NCBI GenBank assembly: GCA_031273325.1
Contig: JAISSB010000060.1
Coordinates: 1-53,455 of the forward strand
Length of the DNA: 53,455 nt
Source: Treponema sp.
Lineage (GTDB): Bacteria; Spirochaetota; Spirochaetia; Treponematales; Breznakiellaceae
Direction: 5' to 3'
A program made the position numbers and the translations under genes. Positions within the stretch are counted from its first letter, which is position 1. Each line of letters opens with the position of its first letter. The notes below the pieces were generated by a model. That model was given only the letters and a program-made list of their open reading frames with translations, did not search any database and was not told where the DNA came from. Positions 17,305-25,515 of the stretch are shown here, piece by piece.

Positions 17305-17336
17305 ATCCCACAGGCTTATCCTGTGGATTTTCTTTT
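17305..17336 (+). terminator. Terminator after the alcohol dehydrogenase
   Basis: ATCCCACAGG and CCTGTGGAT pair with one bulged C around a short loop and are followed by TTTCTTTTT. Read on the minus strand this hairpin precedes the solitary right end at 17250-17283, so it may originally have belonged to that element. Confidence 0.7.
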
Positions 17337-17395
17337 TCTTCACCCATGATATAATCCTACATATCTTATGTGGGATCATGAAAAGGAGTATGCTT

Positions 17396-17926
17396 ATGAG
17401 TTTTAAAAATATTGATATTCAGGATTTGCACTTGAATCCTATTGAAATGATCGGCGAAGAATGGTGGCTCGTCACAGCCGGAAACAAAATAAACGGTTAC
17501 AACACCATGACTGCTTCATGGGGGCATATAGGAGCTATTTGGGGACGGTTGGACGAAAAGGCGCACAACCTTCCAACCGCTATTGTCTATGTGCGGCCGC
17601 ACCGCTACACAAAAGAATTTATGGATCGGGAAGAAGTTTTCACCCTGTCCGTTTTCGATAAAGCATACAAGAAAGCACTGACTTATCTGGGGACTCATTC
17701 CGGACGCGACGAAGATAAAGTTACCAATGCTGGAATTACACCGGTATTTGACGATGGGACTAGCTATTTCGCAGAGGCAAAAATGGTATTCATCTGCCGT
17801 AAACTCTACCATGCACCGCTGCTCGAACAAGGGTTTGTAGATAAAAGCCTGGTAGAAAATAATTATCCGCAAAAAGATTTCCACGAAATGTATATCGGGG
17901 AAATTGTAAAGATTTTATCAAAATAG
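17396..17926 (+). CDS. Flavin reductase-like FMN-binding protein
   Basis: About 176 residues of the split-barrel flavin reductase family: WWLVTAGNKINGYNTMTASWGHIGAIWG is the FMN-binding start, IVYVRPHRYTKEFMDREEVFTLSVF the core, and LTYLGTHSGRDEDK the typical later motif. Such proteins reduce or bind FMN and often serve an unknown partner. AAGGAG at 17383-17388 is seven bases from ATG 17396, so I prefer that start to the ATGs at 17378 and 17390. Single-gene unit. Confidence 0.85.
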   Translation: MSFKNIDIQDLHLNPIEMIGEEWWLVTAGNKINGYNTMTASWGHIGAIWGRLDEKAHNLPTAIVYVRPHRYTKEFMDREEVFTLSVFDKAYKKALTYLGTHSGRDEDKVTNAGITPVFDDGTSYFAEAKMVFICRKLYHAPLLEQGFVDKSLVENNYPQKDFHEMYIGEIVKILSK

Positions 17927-18022
17927 GCATAGAAAAAACCAAGAACAAAAGATGTACGTGTTGACATTATATTAAGGCAATTCTCCATTGTAAATGACTC
18001 AATCATTTGCTACCATACTCGC

Positions 18023-18222
18023 ATGGAAGCTGAAAAAGCTCACGTGAGAACTATCAAAACTACACTCCCGCTCACTGAAGATACAGAAAACCTTCATTCT
18101 CGACCCGATGAACCACGCAGTACAAGTGTTTGTACTGTTGTTTGCACACGAACAGCACGCAACTTCCTATCTCTATCGGTGCAGCTAGGTACAATTCTCT
18201 GGGCTTGTCCCAGAACTCATAG
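18023..18222 (+). mobile_element. Internally deleted tnpB mini-element (5' fragment joined to right end)
   Basis: ATG 18023 opens MEAEKAHVRTIKTTLPLTED, a TnpB-like start. After a frameshift the plus strand reads TFILDPMNHAVQVFVLLFAH, which lines up with TFILDTINQTKKVFNLFVQL on the minus strand at 28.5 kb; the DNA block ACCTTCATTCTCGAC is identical. About 60 codons in, it jumps to GTGCAGCTAGGTACAATTCT and the hairpin TCTGGG-CTTGT-CCCAGA, the right end. The result is a 200-bp MITE-like element that fills the gap in front of the WD40 gene and contributes the ORF extension upstream of that gene. Confidence 0.75.
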
Positions 18223-18235
18223 AAGGAGAGTATAT

Positions 18236-19642
18236 ATGGATTCATTAGAAGACCTTCTGTTCGGCAATGCCCAAGAAGAAGCATTGAAACGGGAAAAGGC
18301 AGCACGGGAAGAAGCAGAAGAGAAAGCGCAAAAAGCAGAGGCTAAAGCGCAAAAAGCGGAAGAAGAAATACGAAAACTGAAAGCAGAAATCGAGGCACAA
18401 AAAGCAGAAATAAAAGCCGCTGCAGAAAAGGCCGCAGGAGAAAATGCCCAGAAGGCAGTGTGGGAACTAACTGCACAGAAAGAAATGGATCCGTTAGAAG
18501 ACCTTCTGTTCGGCAAAGCCAAAGATGAAGCAGCGGAACGGGAGAAAGCCGAAGACGAAACACGAAGACTGAAAGCAGAAACCGAGGCGCGAAAAGCAGA
18601 AGAAGCTCTAAAAAATGCAAATGACAGAGTACTAAAAGCAGAAGCCGAAACGCGAAAAGCAGAAGAGAAAGCGCAAAAGGAAGCAGCAGAACGGGAAAAG
18701 GCCGCACGAGAGGAAGCACAAAGACAATGGGAAGAGGATGCAGAAAGCGGACAGGAGTTGCGTACCCTTACGGGTCATCAACAAGATATTAATTCAGTAG
18801 CGTATAGTCCTGATGGGCGGCGTATCGTGTCGGGGTCTGATGATAAAACTATCAAGATATGGGATGCGGAAAGCGGACAGGAGTTGCGTACCCTTACGGG
18901 TCATCAATCTCATGTTTTATCAGTAGCGTATAGTCCTGATGGGCGGTTTATCGTTTCGGGGTCTGATGATCAAACTATCAAGATATGGGATGCGGAAAGC
19001 GGACAGAATCTGCGTACTCTTAGAGGTCATCAATATGATGTTAGATCAGTAGCGTATAGTCCGGATGGGCGGTTTATCGTTTCGGGGTCTTGGGATAACA
19101 CCATCAAGATATGGAATGCAGAAAGCGGACGGGACCTGCGTACCCTTACGGGTCATCAATCTCATGTTAGATCAGTAGCGTATAGTCCTGATGGGCGGTT
19201 TATCGTTTCGGGGTCTTGGGATAACACCATCAAGATATGGGATGCAGAAAGCGGACAGAATCTGCGTACCCTTACAGGTCATCAAAATTCTGTTTGGTCA
19301 GTGGCGTATAGTCCGGATGGGCGGTTTATCGTTTCGGGGTCTGGTGATAAAACCATCAAGATATGGAATGCAGAAAGCGGACGGGATCTGCGTACCCTTA
19401 CCGGTCATAAATCTGATGTTCTTTCAGTAGGGTATAGTCCTGATGGGCGGTTTATCGTTTCGGGGTCTTATGATAAAACCATCAAGATATGGGATGCAAA
19501 AAGCGGACAGAATCTGCGTACCCTTACAGGTCATCAAAATTCTGTTTGGTCAGTAGCGTATAGTCCTGATGGGCGGTTTATCGTTTCGGGGTCTTATGAT
19601 AAAACCATCAAGATATGGCGGAAGGGAGTTGCGTACCCTTAG
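18236..19642 (+). CDS. WD40 beta-propeller protein with duplicated coiled-coil head
   Basis: About 468 residues from ATG 18236, which has GAAGGAGAG upstream. Two copies of a head module, M-D-x-L-E-D-L-L-F-G plus a Lys/Glu/Ala-rich coiled coil, occupy about 1-82 and 83-165. Seven 42-residue WD40 repeats follow (consensus LRTLTGH..SV.SVAYSPDGRFIVSGS.DKTIKIWD), enough for one closed propeller. Repeats are nearly identical at DNA level, a sign of recent expansion. The frame then breaks by an 11-base deletion and ends RKGVAYP. No signal peptide. A cytoplasmic scaffold is likely; partner unknown. The longer ORF from 18023 is tnpB debris. Confidence 0.85.
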   Translation: MDSLEDLLFGNAQEEALKREKAAREEAEEKAQKAEAKAQKAEEEIRKLKAEIEAQKAEIKAAAEKAAGENAQKAVWELTAQKEMDPLEDLLFGKAKDEAAEREKAEDETRRLKAETEARKAEEALKNANDRVLKAEAETRKAEEKAQKEAAEREKAAREEAQRQWEEDAESGQELRTLTGHQQDINSVAYSPDGRRIVSGSDDKTIKIWDAESGQELRTLTGHQSHVLSVAYSPDGRFIVSGSDDQTIKIWDAESGQNLRTLRGHQYDVRSVAYSPDGRFIVSGSWDNTIKIWNAESGRDLRTLTGHQSHVRSVAYSPDGRFIVSGSWDNTIKIWDAESGQNLRTLTGHQNSVWSVAYSPDGRFIVSGSGDKTIKIWNAESGRDLRTLTGHKSDVLSVGYSPDGRFIVSGSYDKTIKIWDAKSGQNLRTLTGHQNSVWSVAYSPDGRFIVSGSYDKTIKIWRKGVAYP

Positions 19643-19871
19643 AGGTCATCAAGGTTCTGTTAGATCAGTAGCGTATAGTCCTGATGAGCGGTTTATCGTT
19701 TCGGGGTCTTTTGATAACACCGTCAAGATATGGGATGCAAAAAGCGGACGGAATCTGCGTACCCTTACAGGTCATACAAGTTGGGTTAATTCAGTAGCGT
19801 ATAGTCCGGACGGACGGCGTATCGTGTCGGGGTCTCTTGATAAAACCATCAAGATATGGAGCGTGGAATAA
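19632..19871 (+). pseudogene. Frameshifted tail of the WD40 gene, two more repeats
   Basis: Downstream of the break, another frame continues GRELRTLRGHQGSVRSVAYSPDERFIVSGSF and a final repeat ending KIWSVE. Comparison with the other unit junctions shows that 11 bases are missing between KIW and GRELR, putting repeats 8 and 9 out of frame. A nine-repeat ancestor, or a population that switches by unequal recombination, would explain it. Confidence 0.8.
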
Positions 19872-19913
19872 GAAGGGTAAAGAAATTGAGAATACTATTA
19901 ACCGCCTGCTCTC

Positions 19914-19951
19914 AAAAAAAGGCGCACCAGTGCAACACTGGTGCGCCTTTT
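19914..19951. terminator. Bidirectional terminator between the WD40 and DUF6261 genes
   Basis: GGCGCACCAGTG and CACTGGTGCGCC form a perfect 12-bp stem with a CAA loop, flanked by A7 on the left and TTTT on the right, so it can serve both convergent genes. Confidence 0.9.
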
Positions 19952-19969
19952 GCCATTAATACTACTGCC

Positions 19970-20905
19970 CTACCGTGCAATAATGAACGTAACGGTCTTG
20001 GTGCCGCGGTAAGCGCCTTTACCGTGAAGGGTGCATTGGGCGTTGCCCACCTCGGTGTTGTTGCGGTACGTCAAGTTGTAGTCTTTGCCCAAGACGAGTG
20101 TTTCAGTGCCTTTCGGCGTAACGAACAGCACCAACGGCAGTGGAGTGATCGGCCGTCCCGTGTATGCTTGCTGAGGAATCGGTGCCGGTTCGGCACCGGC
20201 GATGTCCTGTTTTGCATGGTGGAACTCTCGATTGAGGCGCTCGATTTCCGGGTTCAGGGCATCAATGAACGCGCCGAATTCGGGCGACGAGCCTAGCAAC
20301 GCATTGGCATTAACGATGTCCGCAATCTGGTGGTAGACATCTTCAATGCCCCGCCGCACCTCGCGGAAGTTCTCCGCAGGCTTTTCCAACTGTGCTGCGT
20401 CACGCTCTTTGAGCAGCTCCGCAAACTCGTTGTAGGCGTTCTGCAACTCGGCACACCGGGTGCCAAGCTCCAGTTTGTTAACATCAGCGGCGTAGTCCCC
20501 ATCCAAGTTTTCGAGGATCGCCTTCACATCCCCCTCTTGCTCGTCATAGGGCTTTTTGCTCACATCGCCGTATTTTTTGAGAATGATACGCACCCGCTCC
20601 GCGGCGGCGACAACATCGTGGTCGGTGCTGTACAGCGCACTGTGTACTTGCGTGGAGACCGCCGACAGGCTGTGATCAAGGATACGGTCGGCATCGGCAA
20701 TTTTGGGAGTGAGGGCGCTTTTGTACGCCCAGCGCATCAGTGCGTCCTCTTTCTCCAGCCATTCGCTGAACTGGGCGATGAGGACACCGAGGGCCGTCTT
20801 AACCGCGGTTCCCGCCGCTGCAAGTGCTGTAGCAACACTTCCGCAAAAATCGTAGTGCGCCCCGTTAGGCAAAGAACGGAACAAAATATTTACTAGTTTC
20901 TTCAT
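19970..20905 (-). CDS. DUF6261-like helical protein with a C-terminal Ig-like repeat
   Basis: 311 residues. Residues 1-235 are mostly helical and resemble DUF6261 as I remember it (LPNGAHYDFCGSVATAL, DADRILDHSLSAV, CAELQNAYNEFAELLKERD, FREVRRGIEDVYHQIADIVNA). Residues about 245-311 look like a bacterial surface Ig-like repeat (YTGRPITPLPLVLF, GKDYNLTYRNNTEVGNA, KGAYRGTKTVTF). There is no clear signal peptide, which is odd for the C-terminal module. GGAG precedes the ATG. The gene is visibly more GC-rich than the 5-16 kb genes, suggesting acquisition. Function unknown. Confidence 0.65.
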   Translation of the reverse strand: MKKLVNILFRSLPNGAHYDFCGSVATALAAAGTAVKTALGVLIAQFSEWLEKEDALMRWAYKSALTPKIADADRILDHSLSAVSTQVHSALYSTDHDVVAAAERVRIILKKYGDVSKKPYDEQEGDVKAILENLDGDYAADVNKLELGTRCAELQNAYNEFAELLKERDAAQLEKPAENFREVRRGIEDVYHQIADIVNANALLGSSPEFGAFIDALNPEIERLNREFHHAKQDIAGAEPAPIPQQAYTGRPITPLPLVLFVTPKGTETLVLGKDYNLTYRNNTEVGNAQCTLHGKGAYRGTKTVTFIIAR

Positions 20906-21003
20906 AAAAATCTCCTTCCCTATTGCATATATATATCATCATAGCATAGTGTAGCAAGTCCCCCACTATCTCGTCATAGGCTGCTCCGCTATGGAGCAAA
21001 CTT

Positions 21004-21345
21004 TTTGCACCTTGCGGAAACCTTTAACACTATGCAGCAAGTCATGTGCATACCTGCAAAAAGCTTGCTACACTCTGTAGCAAGTCATGTGCGCCTTGCA
21101 AAAAGCTTGCTACACTATGGAGCAAGTCATGTGCACACCTGCAAGAAGCTTGCTACACTCTGTATCAAGTCATGTGCGCCTTGCAAAAAGCTTGCTACAC
21201 TATGCAGCAAGTCATGTGCGCCTTGCAAAAGGCTTGCTACACTCTGTATCAAGTCATGTGCACCTTGCAAGAAACATTCTGCACTATGCAGTACGTCATG
21301 TGCATACCTGCAAGAACCTTTAACACTCTGTAGCACGTCTCTCAC
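21004..21345. repeat. 42/43-bp tandem repeat array, about 7-8 units
   Basis: CAAGTCATGTGC recurs at 21038, 21081, 21123, 21166, 21208 and 21250, with a variant near 21292, so units alternate between 42 and 43 bp. Each has (T)GTGC(A/G)CCTTGCAA, AAGCTTGCTACACT and a short ATGCAG or CTGTAT. The core TGCACCTTGCAA is the reverse complement of the TTGCAAGGTGCA core of the 41-bp arrays, so the arrays may be distantly related. Open frames across it are artefacts. Confidence 0.9.
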
Positions 21346-21515
21346 TACCTCCTTCAGGGGTTGCTGCATAGTGTATCAAGGCTCACAATACTTCATCAGA
21401 GCTTATCAAATCTCTGGGGACAGACCTCCCTAACAAAGTCAGGTTACCCTTGCCTTTCATGCATATCGGATATACTATAGAAAAAAACCTCGTATGGAGT
21501 TTTCATTATATGGAG

Positions 21516-21529
21516 TTCGCGCATGCGCG
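21516..21529. promoter_or_regulatory. 14-bp perfect palindrome in a gene leader
   Basis: TCGCGCATGCGCGA is perfectly self-complementary and extends to 20 bases (21513-21532 region) with one G-T pair. It lies between a TATACT box (about 21470) and the AAAGGAG of the gene starting at 21546. It could be an operator or, as RNA, a hairpin close to the ribosome site. Confidence 0.6.
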
Positions 21530-21545
21530 AGCTAAAGGAGACTAT

Positions 21546-21795
21546 ATGAAAGAGAAAGCTTGTAGTTATCCCCAAGCTAAGAAATTAGTTAATTATCCCC
21601 CCCCCCCCCCGGCCGAAACTACCTCGCATAAGAATCTCGTCACAATCGGCACACTTTGTCTGTGTGCTGCTATTCTTCGGCTGTGCCGATAAAGAAACAC
21701 CAATAACACCTGAATACCAAGTAACGCTTGATACTGACGGAGGAACTACGATCCCCTCACAGACGATAGTCGAGGGCGATACCGTTTTGGACTAG
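21546..21795 (+). pseudogene. Truncated lipoprotein gene with a C14 tract, out of phase here
   Basis: ATG 21546 follows AAAGGAG by five bases. The first frame runs MKEKACSYPQAKKLVNY into a poly-C tract and stops at 21690. With one C fewer (13, or also 10 or 16) the frame continues through a hydrophobic stretch and lipobox-like VLLFFGCAD, then YQVTLDTDGG, IPSQTIVEGDTVLD and stop at 21793. That tail is the first half of an InlB/Listeria-Bacteroides repeat, so the gene is also cut short, about 40 bases before the GC-rich pair. It is either a phase-variable surface lipoprotein that has lost its body or a decaying one. Confidence 0.65.
21597..21610 (+). repeat. Homopolymeric tract of 14 C
   Basis: Fourteen consecutive C lie inside the start of the lipoprotein gene at 21546. 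Treponemes are known to vary homopolymer tracts by slipped-strand mispairing; a change of one base here would join two otherwise separate frames. Confidence 0.9.
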
Positions 21796-21835
21796 CGATC
21801 TAAAATCAATGAGGTTGTGGTGAAAGGAGGATTAC

Positions 21836-22978
21836 ATGAACAAGTTTGTGGGTTGTATGGGGGTTGTTGTTTTTCTTGCGGTTTTTGGCGGATGTTTCGC
21901 CGGAGGCACCGGAGGGGCTCAAACCGCGGTGAACCAGGAACAGGCGGCACTTTTGAAAAAGTATATGCCCCAGGCGGCAGCGGATGGGACGGTGAAGGTG
22001 GCGGTGGTCCGCAATCTTTCCGCGGGCGATCACACGAAGCAGTTTCTTGAGGGCTGTGTCTCTGAGGGTCAAGCGCTGGGGTTTACCGTGGACACCTTTA
22101 TTACCGACGGGGATGGGGAACGGTGTCAGGCGGCCCTGGCGGAGGTGATTGGCCGGGACTATGACGGTCTTATTCTCTCTCATGGGGAGGGGTCGTATAC
22201 CTACAACGCCCTGAAACCGGCGGTGGACAAGGGCATGGCGGTGGTTACGTTTGACTCGGCTCCCTACCGGAACGGCGATCTGGACGGGGAGCTTCTCAAG
22301 GGGGTAACGAGTACCGTTCAGGACGACGCGAAACTTGCCTATCTGTCGTTGCAGGCCTTGGTTACGAGTTTTGAACCGGGGCAGCGGCCCCTGCGGGTTA
22401 TCCGGGCGTGGATGGGGCCGGGGGTTCCGCCGCTGGACCGCCGGCAGCGTACCTACGATCAGTATGTCCGGGCAGGGACGATTGTTGAGCTTGCTTTGGT
22501 GGCTCCCAGTGATTTCGCCGATCCCCGGAACGGCACACAGGCCGCGCTGGCCGCGCTGCTTCCGCAGTATCCCGAGGGGACGGTGGACGCGATTTGGGGT
22601 TCCTACGACGAGCTGGCAAAGGGCTGCCTTGACGCTCTTGACGCCGCCGGGCGGAAGGACATCAAACTTATTTCCATTGATATTTCCAACGAGGACATAC
22701 GCCTGATGGTTTCTCACGGGGATGTCTGGGTGTCTACTACCGCGGCGGATCCCAAACTGATGGGTATTACCGATATGCGTATTGCCGCGGCGAAGCTGGC
22801 CGGTGAGTTTACCCCGGACACGTATAGTTTTGACGTACAAGAAATAAAGACCGCGGTGCTGAACAGTTCTATCACCATGGCGGACATCGCGACGGTGCGC
22901 TACGGCTGGGGGGCGGAAAAGGGCGTGTTTGACCGGTACGGCTGGATGGCGGACCTAAAAGACGCTGGACTTAGGTAA
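21836..22978 (+). CDS. Sugar-type periplasmic binding lipoprotein (peripla_BP_4 family)
   Basis: 380 residues. Lipoprotein signal ending VFGGC (Cys20), then a type-I periplasmic binding fold: VKVAVVRNLSAGDHTKQFLEGCVSEGQALGF, DYDGLILSHG, MAVVTFDS, then VDAIWGSYDELAKGCLDAL and IKLISIDISNEDIRLM in the second lobe. These bind ribose-like sugars or autoinducer-2. No ABC ATPase or permease is nearby; the next gene, 12 bases on, is a chemoreceptor, so the protein may present its ligand to that receptor. AAAGGAGG precedes the ATG. Markedly GC-rich with strong G/C third positions, unlike flanking genes. Confidence 0.85.
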   Translation: MNKFVGCMGVVVFLAVFGGCFAGGTGGAQTAVNQEQAALLKKYMPQAAADGTVKVAVVRNLSAGDHTKQFLEGCVSEGQALGFTVDTFITDGDGERCQAALAEVIGRDYDGLILSHGEGSYTYNALKPAVDKGMAVVTFDSAPYRNGDLDGELLKGVTSTVQDDAKLAYLSLQALVTSFEPGQRPLRVIRAWMGPGVPPLDRRQRTYDQYVRAGTIVELALVAPSDFADPRNGTQAALAALLPQYPEGTVDAIWGSYDELAKGCLDALDAAGRKDIKLISIDISNEDIRLMVSHGDVWVSTTAADPKLMGITDMRIAAAKLAGEFTPDTYSFDVQEIKTAVLNSSITMADIATVRYGWGAEKGVFDRYGWMADLKDAGLR

Positions 22979-22990
22979 GGAGGTTGTCCT

Positions 22991-25192
22991 ATGAAATTAA
23001 AGATTCGGTTAAGTCTTATAGTTATCGCCATTGTGGTAGCGGTCATCGCGGTTTTCGCCGGGGTGCTGCTGTTCCAGGCCCGCACACTCCAGGAAAACGC
23101 GGCTGAGGAGAATCTCAAAAACCTTGCGGGCCTTGCGGCGGCGGAAGCGAAGGACGATTTTGAGCGGTATCTGCATACGGTTACGGCCCTCGCGGCAGTT
23201 ATGAACGGCTATGAACACATGGAGCCGGGGGTGCGGCGTACGAACTACGATGAGATGCTGCGCTCCCTTATGGAAGCTTCCCTTGAATTCTTCAGCCTCT
23301 ATACGGTGTGGAAGCCGAACACCCTCGACAGCCGCGCCGGAGAGCTTGCGGGAACAGAGGGTACGGACTCAAGCGGGGAGTATATGACCTGGTTTGTTAG
23401 GCGGCAGGGGTATTTCATGGAAACGCGGGCCTATGGGGAAAACCCTGCAGCCTACCGCTCCCTCCTCAACCGTCTGGACACGATGCACACGCCGGCGGTC
23501 AGTAATCCCACGGTGGAGGTGCTGAACGGGAAGCAGCTCTACCTGGTGAACATTGAAGCGCCTATTATCCGGGACCGGGATCAGGCGGTTGTTGGCGCGG
23601 TGGGGATAACCTTTGATATTGCCCGCACGCAGGAGTTTCTGATTCAGCAGCCCCGGCCATACGGGGGACATTCGGGGGCGTATTTGACGATTTACGCCAA
23701 TGACGGCACGATAGCTGCCCACCCTGACGGGGCGCTTATCGGGAAGAACTACCGGGAGATTATGGCGGAGCGTATCGGGGACGCGGGGCTGCGTATGATT
23801 GCCCAATCCCTCAGCACCGGAAAGCCGGGCTGGAGCGAACACAACGGCCTGTTCTTCCAAAGCTACCCGTTTTATGTGGAGCAAAACAATCCTCCCTGGA
23901 CAATCATCGTTGCGGTTCCCACGGCGGTCGTGTTTGCAGCGGGTACGGTTATGACCCGGTTTACGGTTATATTCGCCTTTGCCGCGATTATCCTGTCCGG
24001 GGCTATCATCTTCCTCGCGGCGGCACAGATTGCCAAGCCTATTATGTATATCTCCCGCTCACTGAAGGATATTTCCGAGGGTGCTGGGGATTTGACGCAG
24101 TCCATCGCCCTTGAAAGCCGTGATGAAACCGGCGATCTTGCCCGGTATTTTAACCATACCCTGGGGAAGATACAGGCCTTGGTTATGACTATTAAGCGCC
24201 AGGCTACCGCGCTTTTTGATATAGGGAATTCTCTGGCGACGAATATGCATCAAACCGCGGGCGCGGTCAACCAGATTACCGCTACTATCCAGCGTATTAA
24301 AAAGCAAGTGGTGAACCAGTCCGCGAGCATAAGCGAAACGAACGCCGCTATGGAACAGATTACCGCCAGTATCGACCGGCTCAACGCGCATATCGATTAC
24401 CAGAATGAAAGTGTCGCTGAGTCTTCCGCGTCAATCGAGCAGATGCTTGCTAATATCGATTCGGTTACTCAGACACTGATGAAGAACGTGAATAAGGTGA
24501 AAGAGCTTACGGAGGCTTCAGGAATCGGGCGCGGAGGTCTTCAGAATGTCGTGCTGGATATTCAGGGGATTGCCCGGGAATCTGAAGGGCTTCTTGAAAT
24601 CAACGCGGTGATGGAAAACATCGCGAGCCAAACGAATCTCCTGTCTATGAATGCGGCTATCGAAGCGGCTCACGCCGGGGAAGCGGGGAAAGGCTTTGCT
24701 GTGGTGGCTTCTGAGATACAGAAACTTGCAGTTTCTTCCGCAAATCAGTCCAAGACTATCAGTACGGTGCTCAAAAAGATAAAAGGTTCTATTGACAAAA
24801 TGACGAAGTCTACGGGCGAAGTATTAAACAAGTTTGAAGCTATCGACTCAGGGGTGCAAGTTGTATTCCAGCAGGAAGAGCAGATCAGGAACGCTATGGA
24901 AGAGCAGGGTAACGGCAGCCGGCAGATACTGGAAACTATAGGTCACTTGCGGGATATAACCCGGCAGGTGAAGGCCGGCTCGCTCGAAATGCTTATCGGG
25001 AGCCGGGAGGTTATCAAAGAAAGCGGCAATCTTGAAAAGGTGAGTCAGGGGATTGTCAATGGGATGAATGAGATGGTGAGCGGCGCGGAGCAGATAAACG
25101 CCGCGGTGGACCGGGTCAACACCATAAGCAGCAATAACAAAGAAAACATCGAGATTCTCGTCCAGGAAGTCTCCCAGTTTAAAGTAGAGTAA
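22991..25192 (+). CDS. Methyl-accepting chemotaxis protein with Cache sensor
   Basis: 733 residues. TM1 at about 7-29, a periplasmic dCache-like sensor at about 30-310 ([32 protein letters not shown]), TM2 at about 313-350, HAMP ([28 protein letters not shown]), then a long methyl-accepting coiled coil. The hairpin tip [39 protein letters not shown] binds CheA/CheW. AAGGAGG lies seven bases before the ATG. It pairs with the binding lipoprotein upstream, shares its high GC, and is paralogous to the receptor at 51.8 kb. Confidence 0.95.
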   Translation: MKLKIRLSLIVIAIVVAVIAVFAGVLLFQARTLQENAAEENLKNLAGLAAAEAKDDFERYLHTVTALAAVMNGYEHMEPGVRRTNYDEMLRSLMEASLEFFSLYTVWKPNTLDSRAGELAGTEGTDSSGEYMTWFVRRQGYFMETRAYGENPAAYRSLLNRLDTMHTPAVSNPTVEVLNGKQLYLVNIEAPIIRDRDQAVVGAVGITFDIARTQEFLIQQPRPYGGHSGAYLTIYANDGTIAAHPDGALIGKNYREIMAERIGDAGLRMIAQSLSTGKPGWSEHNGLFFQSYPFYVEQNNPPWTIIVAVPTAVVFAAGTVMTRFTVIFAFAAIILSGAIIFLAAAQIAKPIMYISRSLKDISEGAGDLTQSIALESRDETGDLARYFNHTLGKIQALVMTIKRQATALFDIGNSLATNMHQTAGAVNQITATIQRIKKQVVNQSASISETNAAMEQITASIDRLNAHIDYQNESVAESSASIEQMLANIDSVTQTLMKNVNKVKELTEASGIGRGGLQNVVLDIQGIARESEGLLEINAVMENIASQTNLLSMNAAIEAAHAGEAGKGFAVVASEIQKLAVSSANQSKTISTVLKKIKGSIDKMTKSTGEVLNKFEAIDSGVQVVFQQEEQIRNAMEEQGNGSRQILETIGHLRDITRQVKAGSLEMLIGSREVIKESGNLEKVSQGIVNGMNEMVSGAEQINAAVDRVNTISSNNKENIEILVQEVSQFKVE

Positions 25193-25202
25193 GCCCTCCG
25201 AA

Positions 25203-25250
25203 GGCAAGCTGATTAACTTGACGCTAATCAGCTTGCCCTATTGTTTTTCT
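25203..25250 (+). terminator. Terminator of the binding protein-chemoreceptor operon
   Basis: GGCAAGCTGATTA and TAATCAGCTTGCC form a perfect 13-bp stem around nine bases, followed by CTATTGTTTTTCTCGTTTT. Confidence 0.9.
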
Positions 25251-25286
25251 CGTTTTCCTGCGGAAAATTGCGAAAAACCACATTAT

Positions 25287-25505
25287 GGGGAGAATCTTTT
25301 TACTCATGAGGAGAATCTTTTTGCTCATGAGGAGAATCTTTTTACTCATGAGGAGAATCTTTTTACTCATGGGGAGAATCTTTTTACTCATGAGGAGAAT
25401 CTTTTTACTCAAGAAGCGAATCTCTTAACTCAAGAAGCGAATCTCTTAACTCAAGAAGCGGGACTCTTAACTCATGAAACGAATCTCTTTCTACATGAGG
25501 AAAAA
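25287..25505. repeat. 21-bp minisatellite at the 3' end of mrdA
   Basis: Six units of GAGGAGAATCTTTTTACTCAT pass into four units of GAAGCGAATCTCTTAACTCAA and a last variant, all 21 bp. The array fills the gap between the chemoreceptor terminator and the mrdA stop. Because 21 is a multiple of 3, frames such as (HEENLFT)n stay open, but there is no start signal. Confidence 0.92.
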
Positions 25506-25515
25506 CGTGGGAGCG

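Noticed and set aside
18023-18235. 71-residue N-terminal extension of the WD40 protein as a real domain
   Set aside because: It matches the tnpB 5' fragment in another frame; GAAGGAG before ATG 18236 marks the real start.
21806-22840. 344-codon minus ORF opposite the binding protein
   Set aside because: GC-rich DNA gives long antisense frames; the plus frame has a lipobox, a binding fold and a Shine-Dalgarno.
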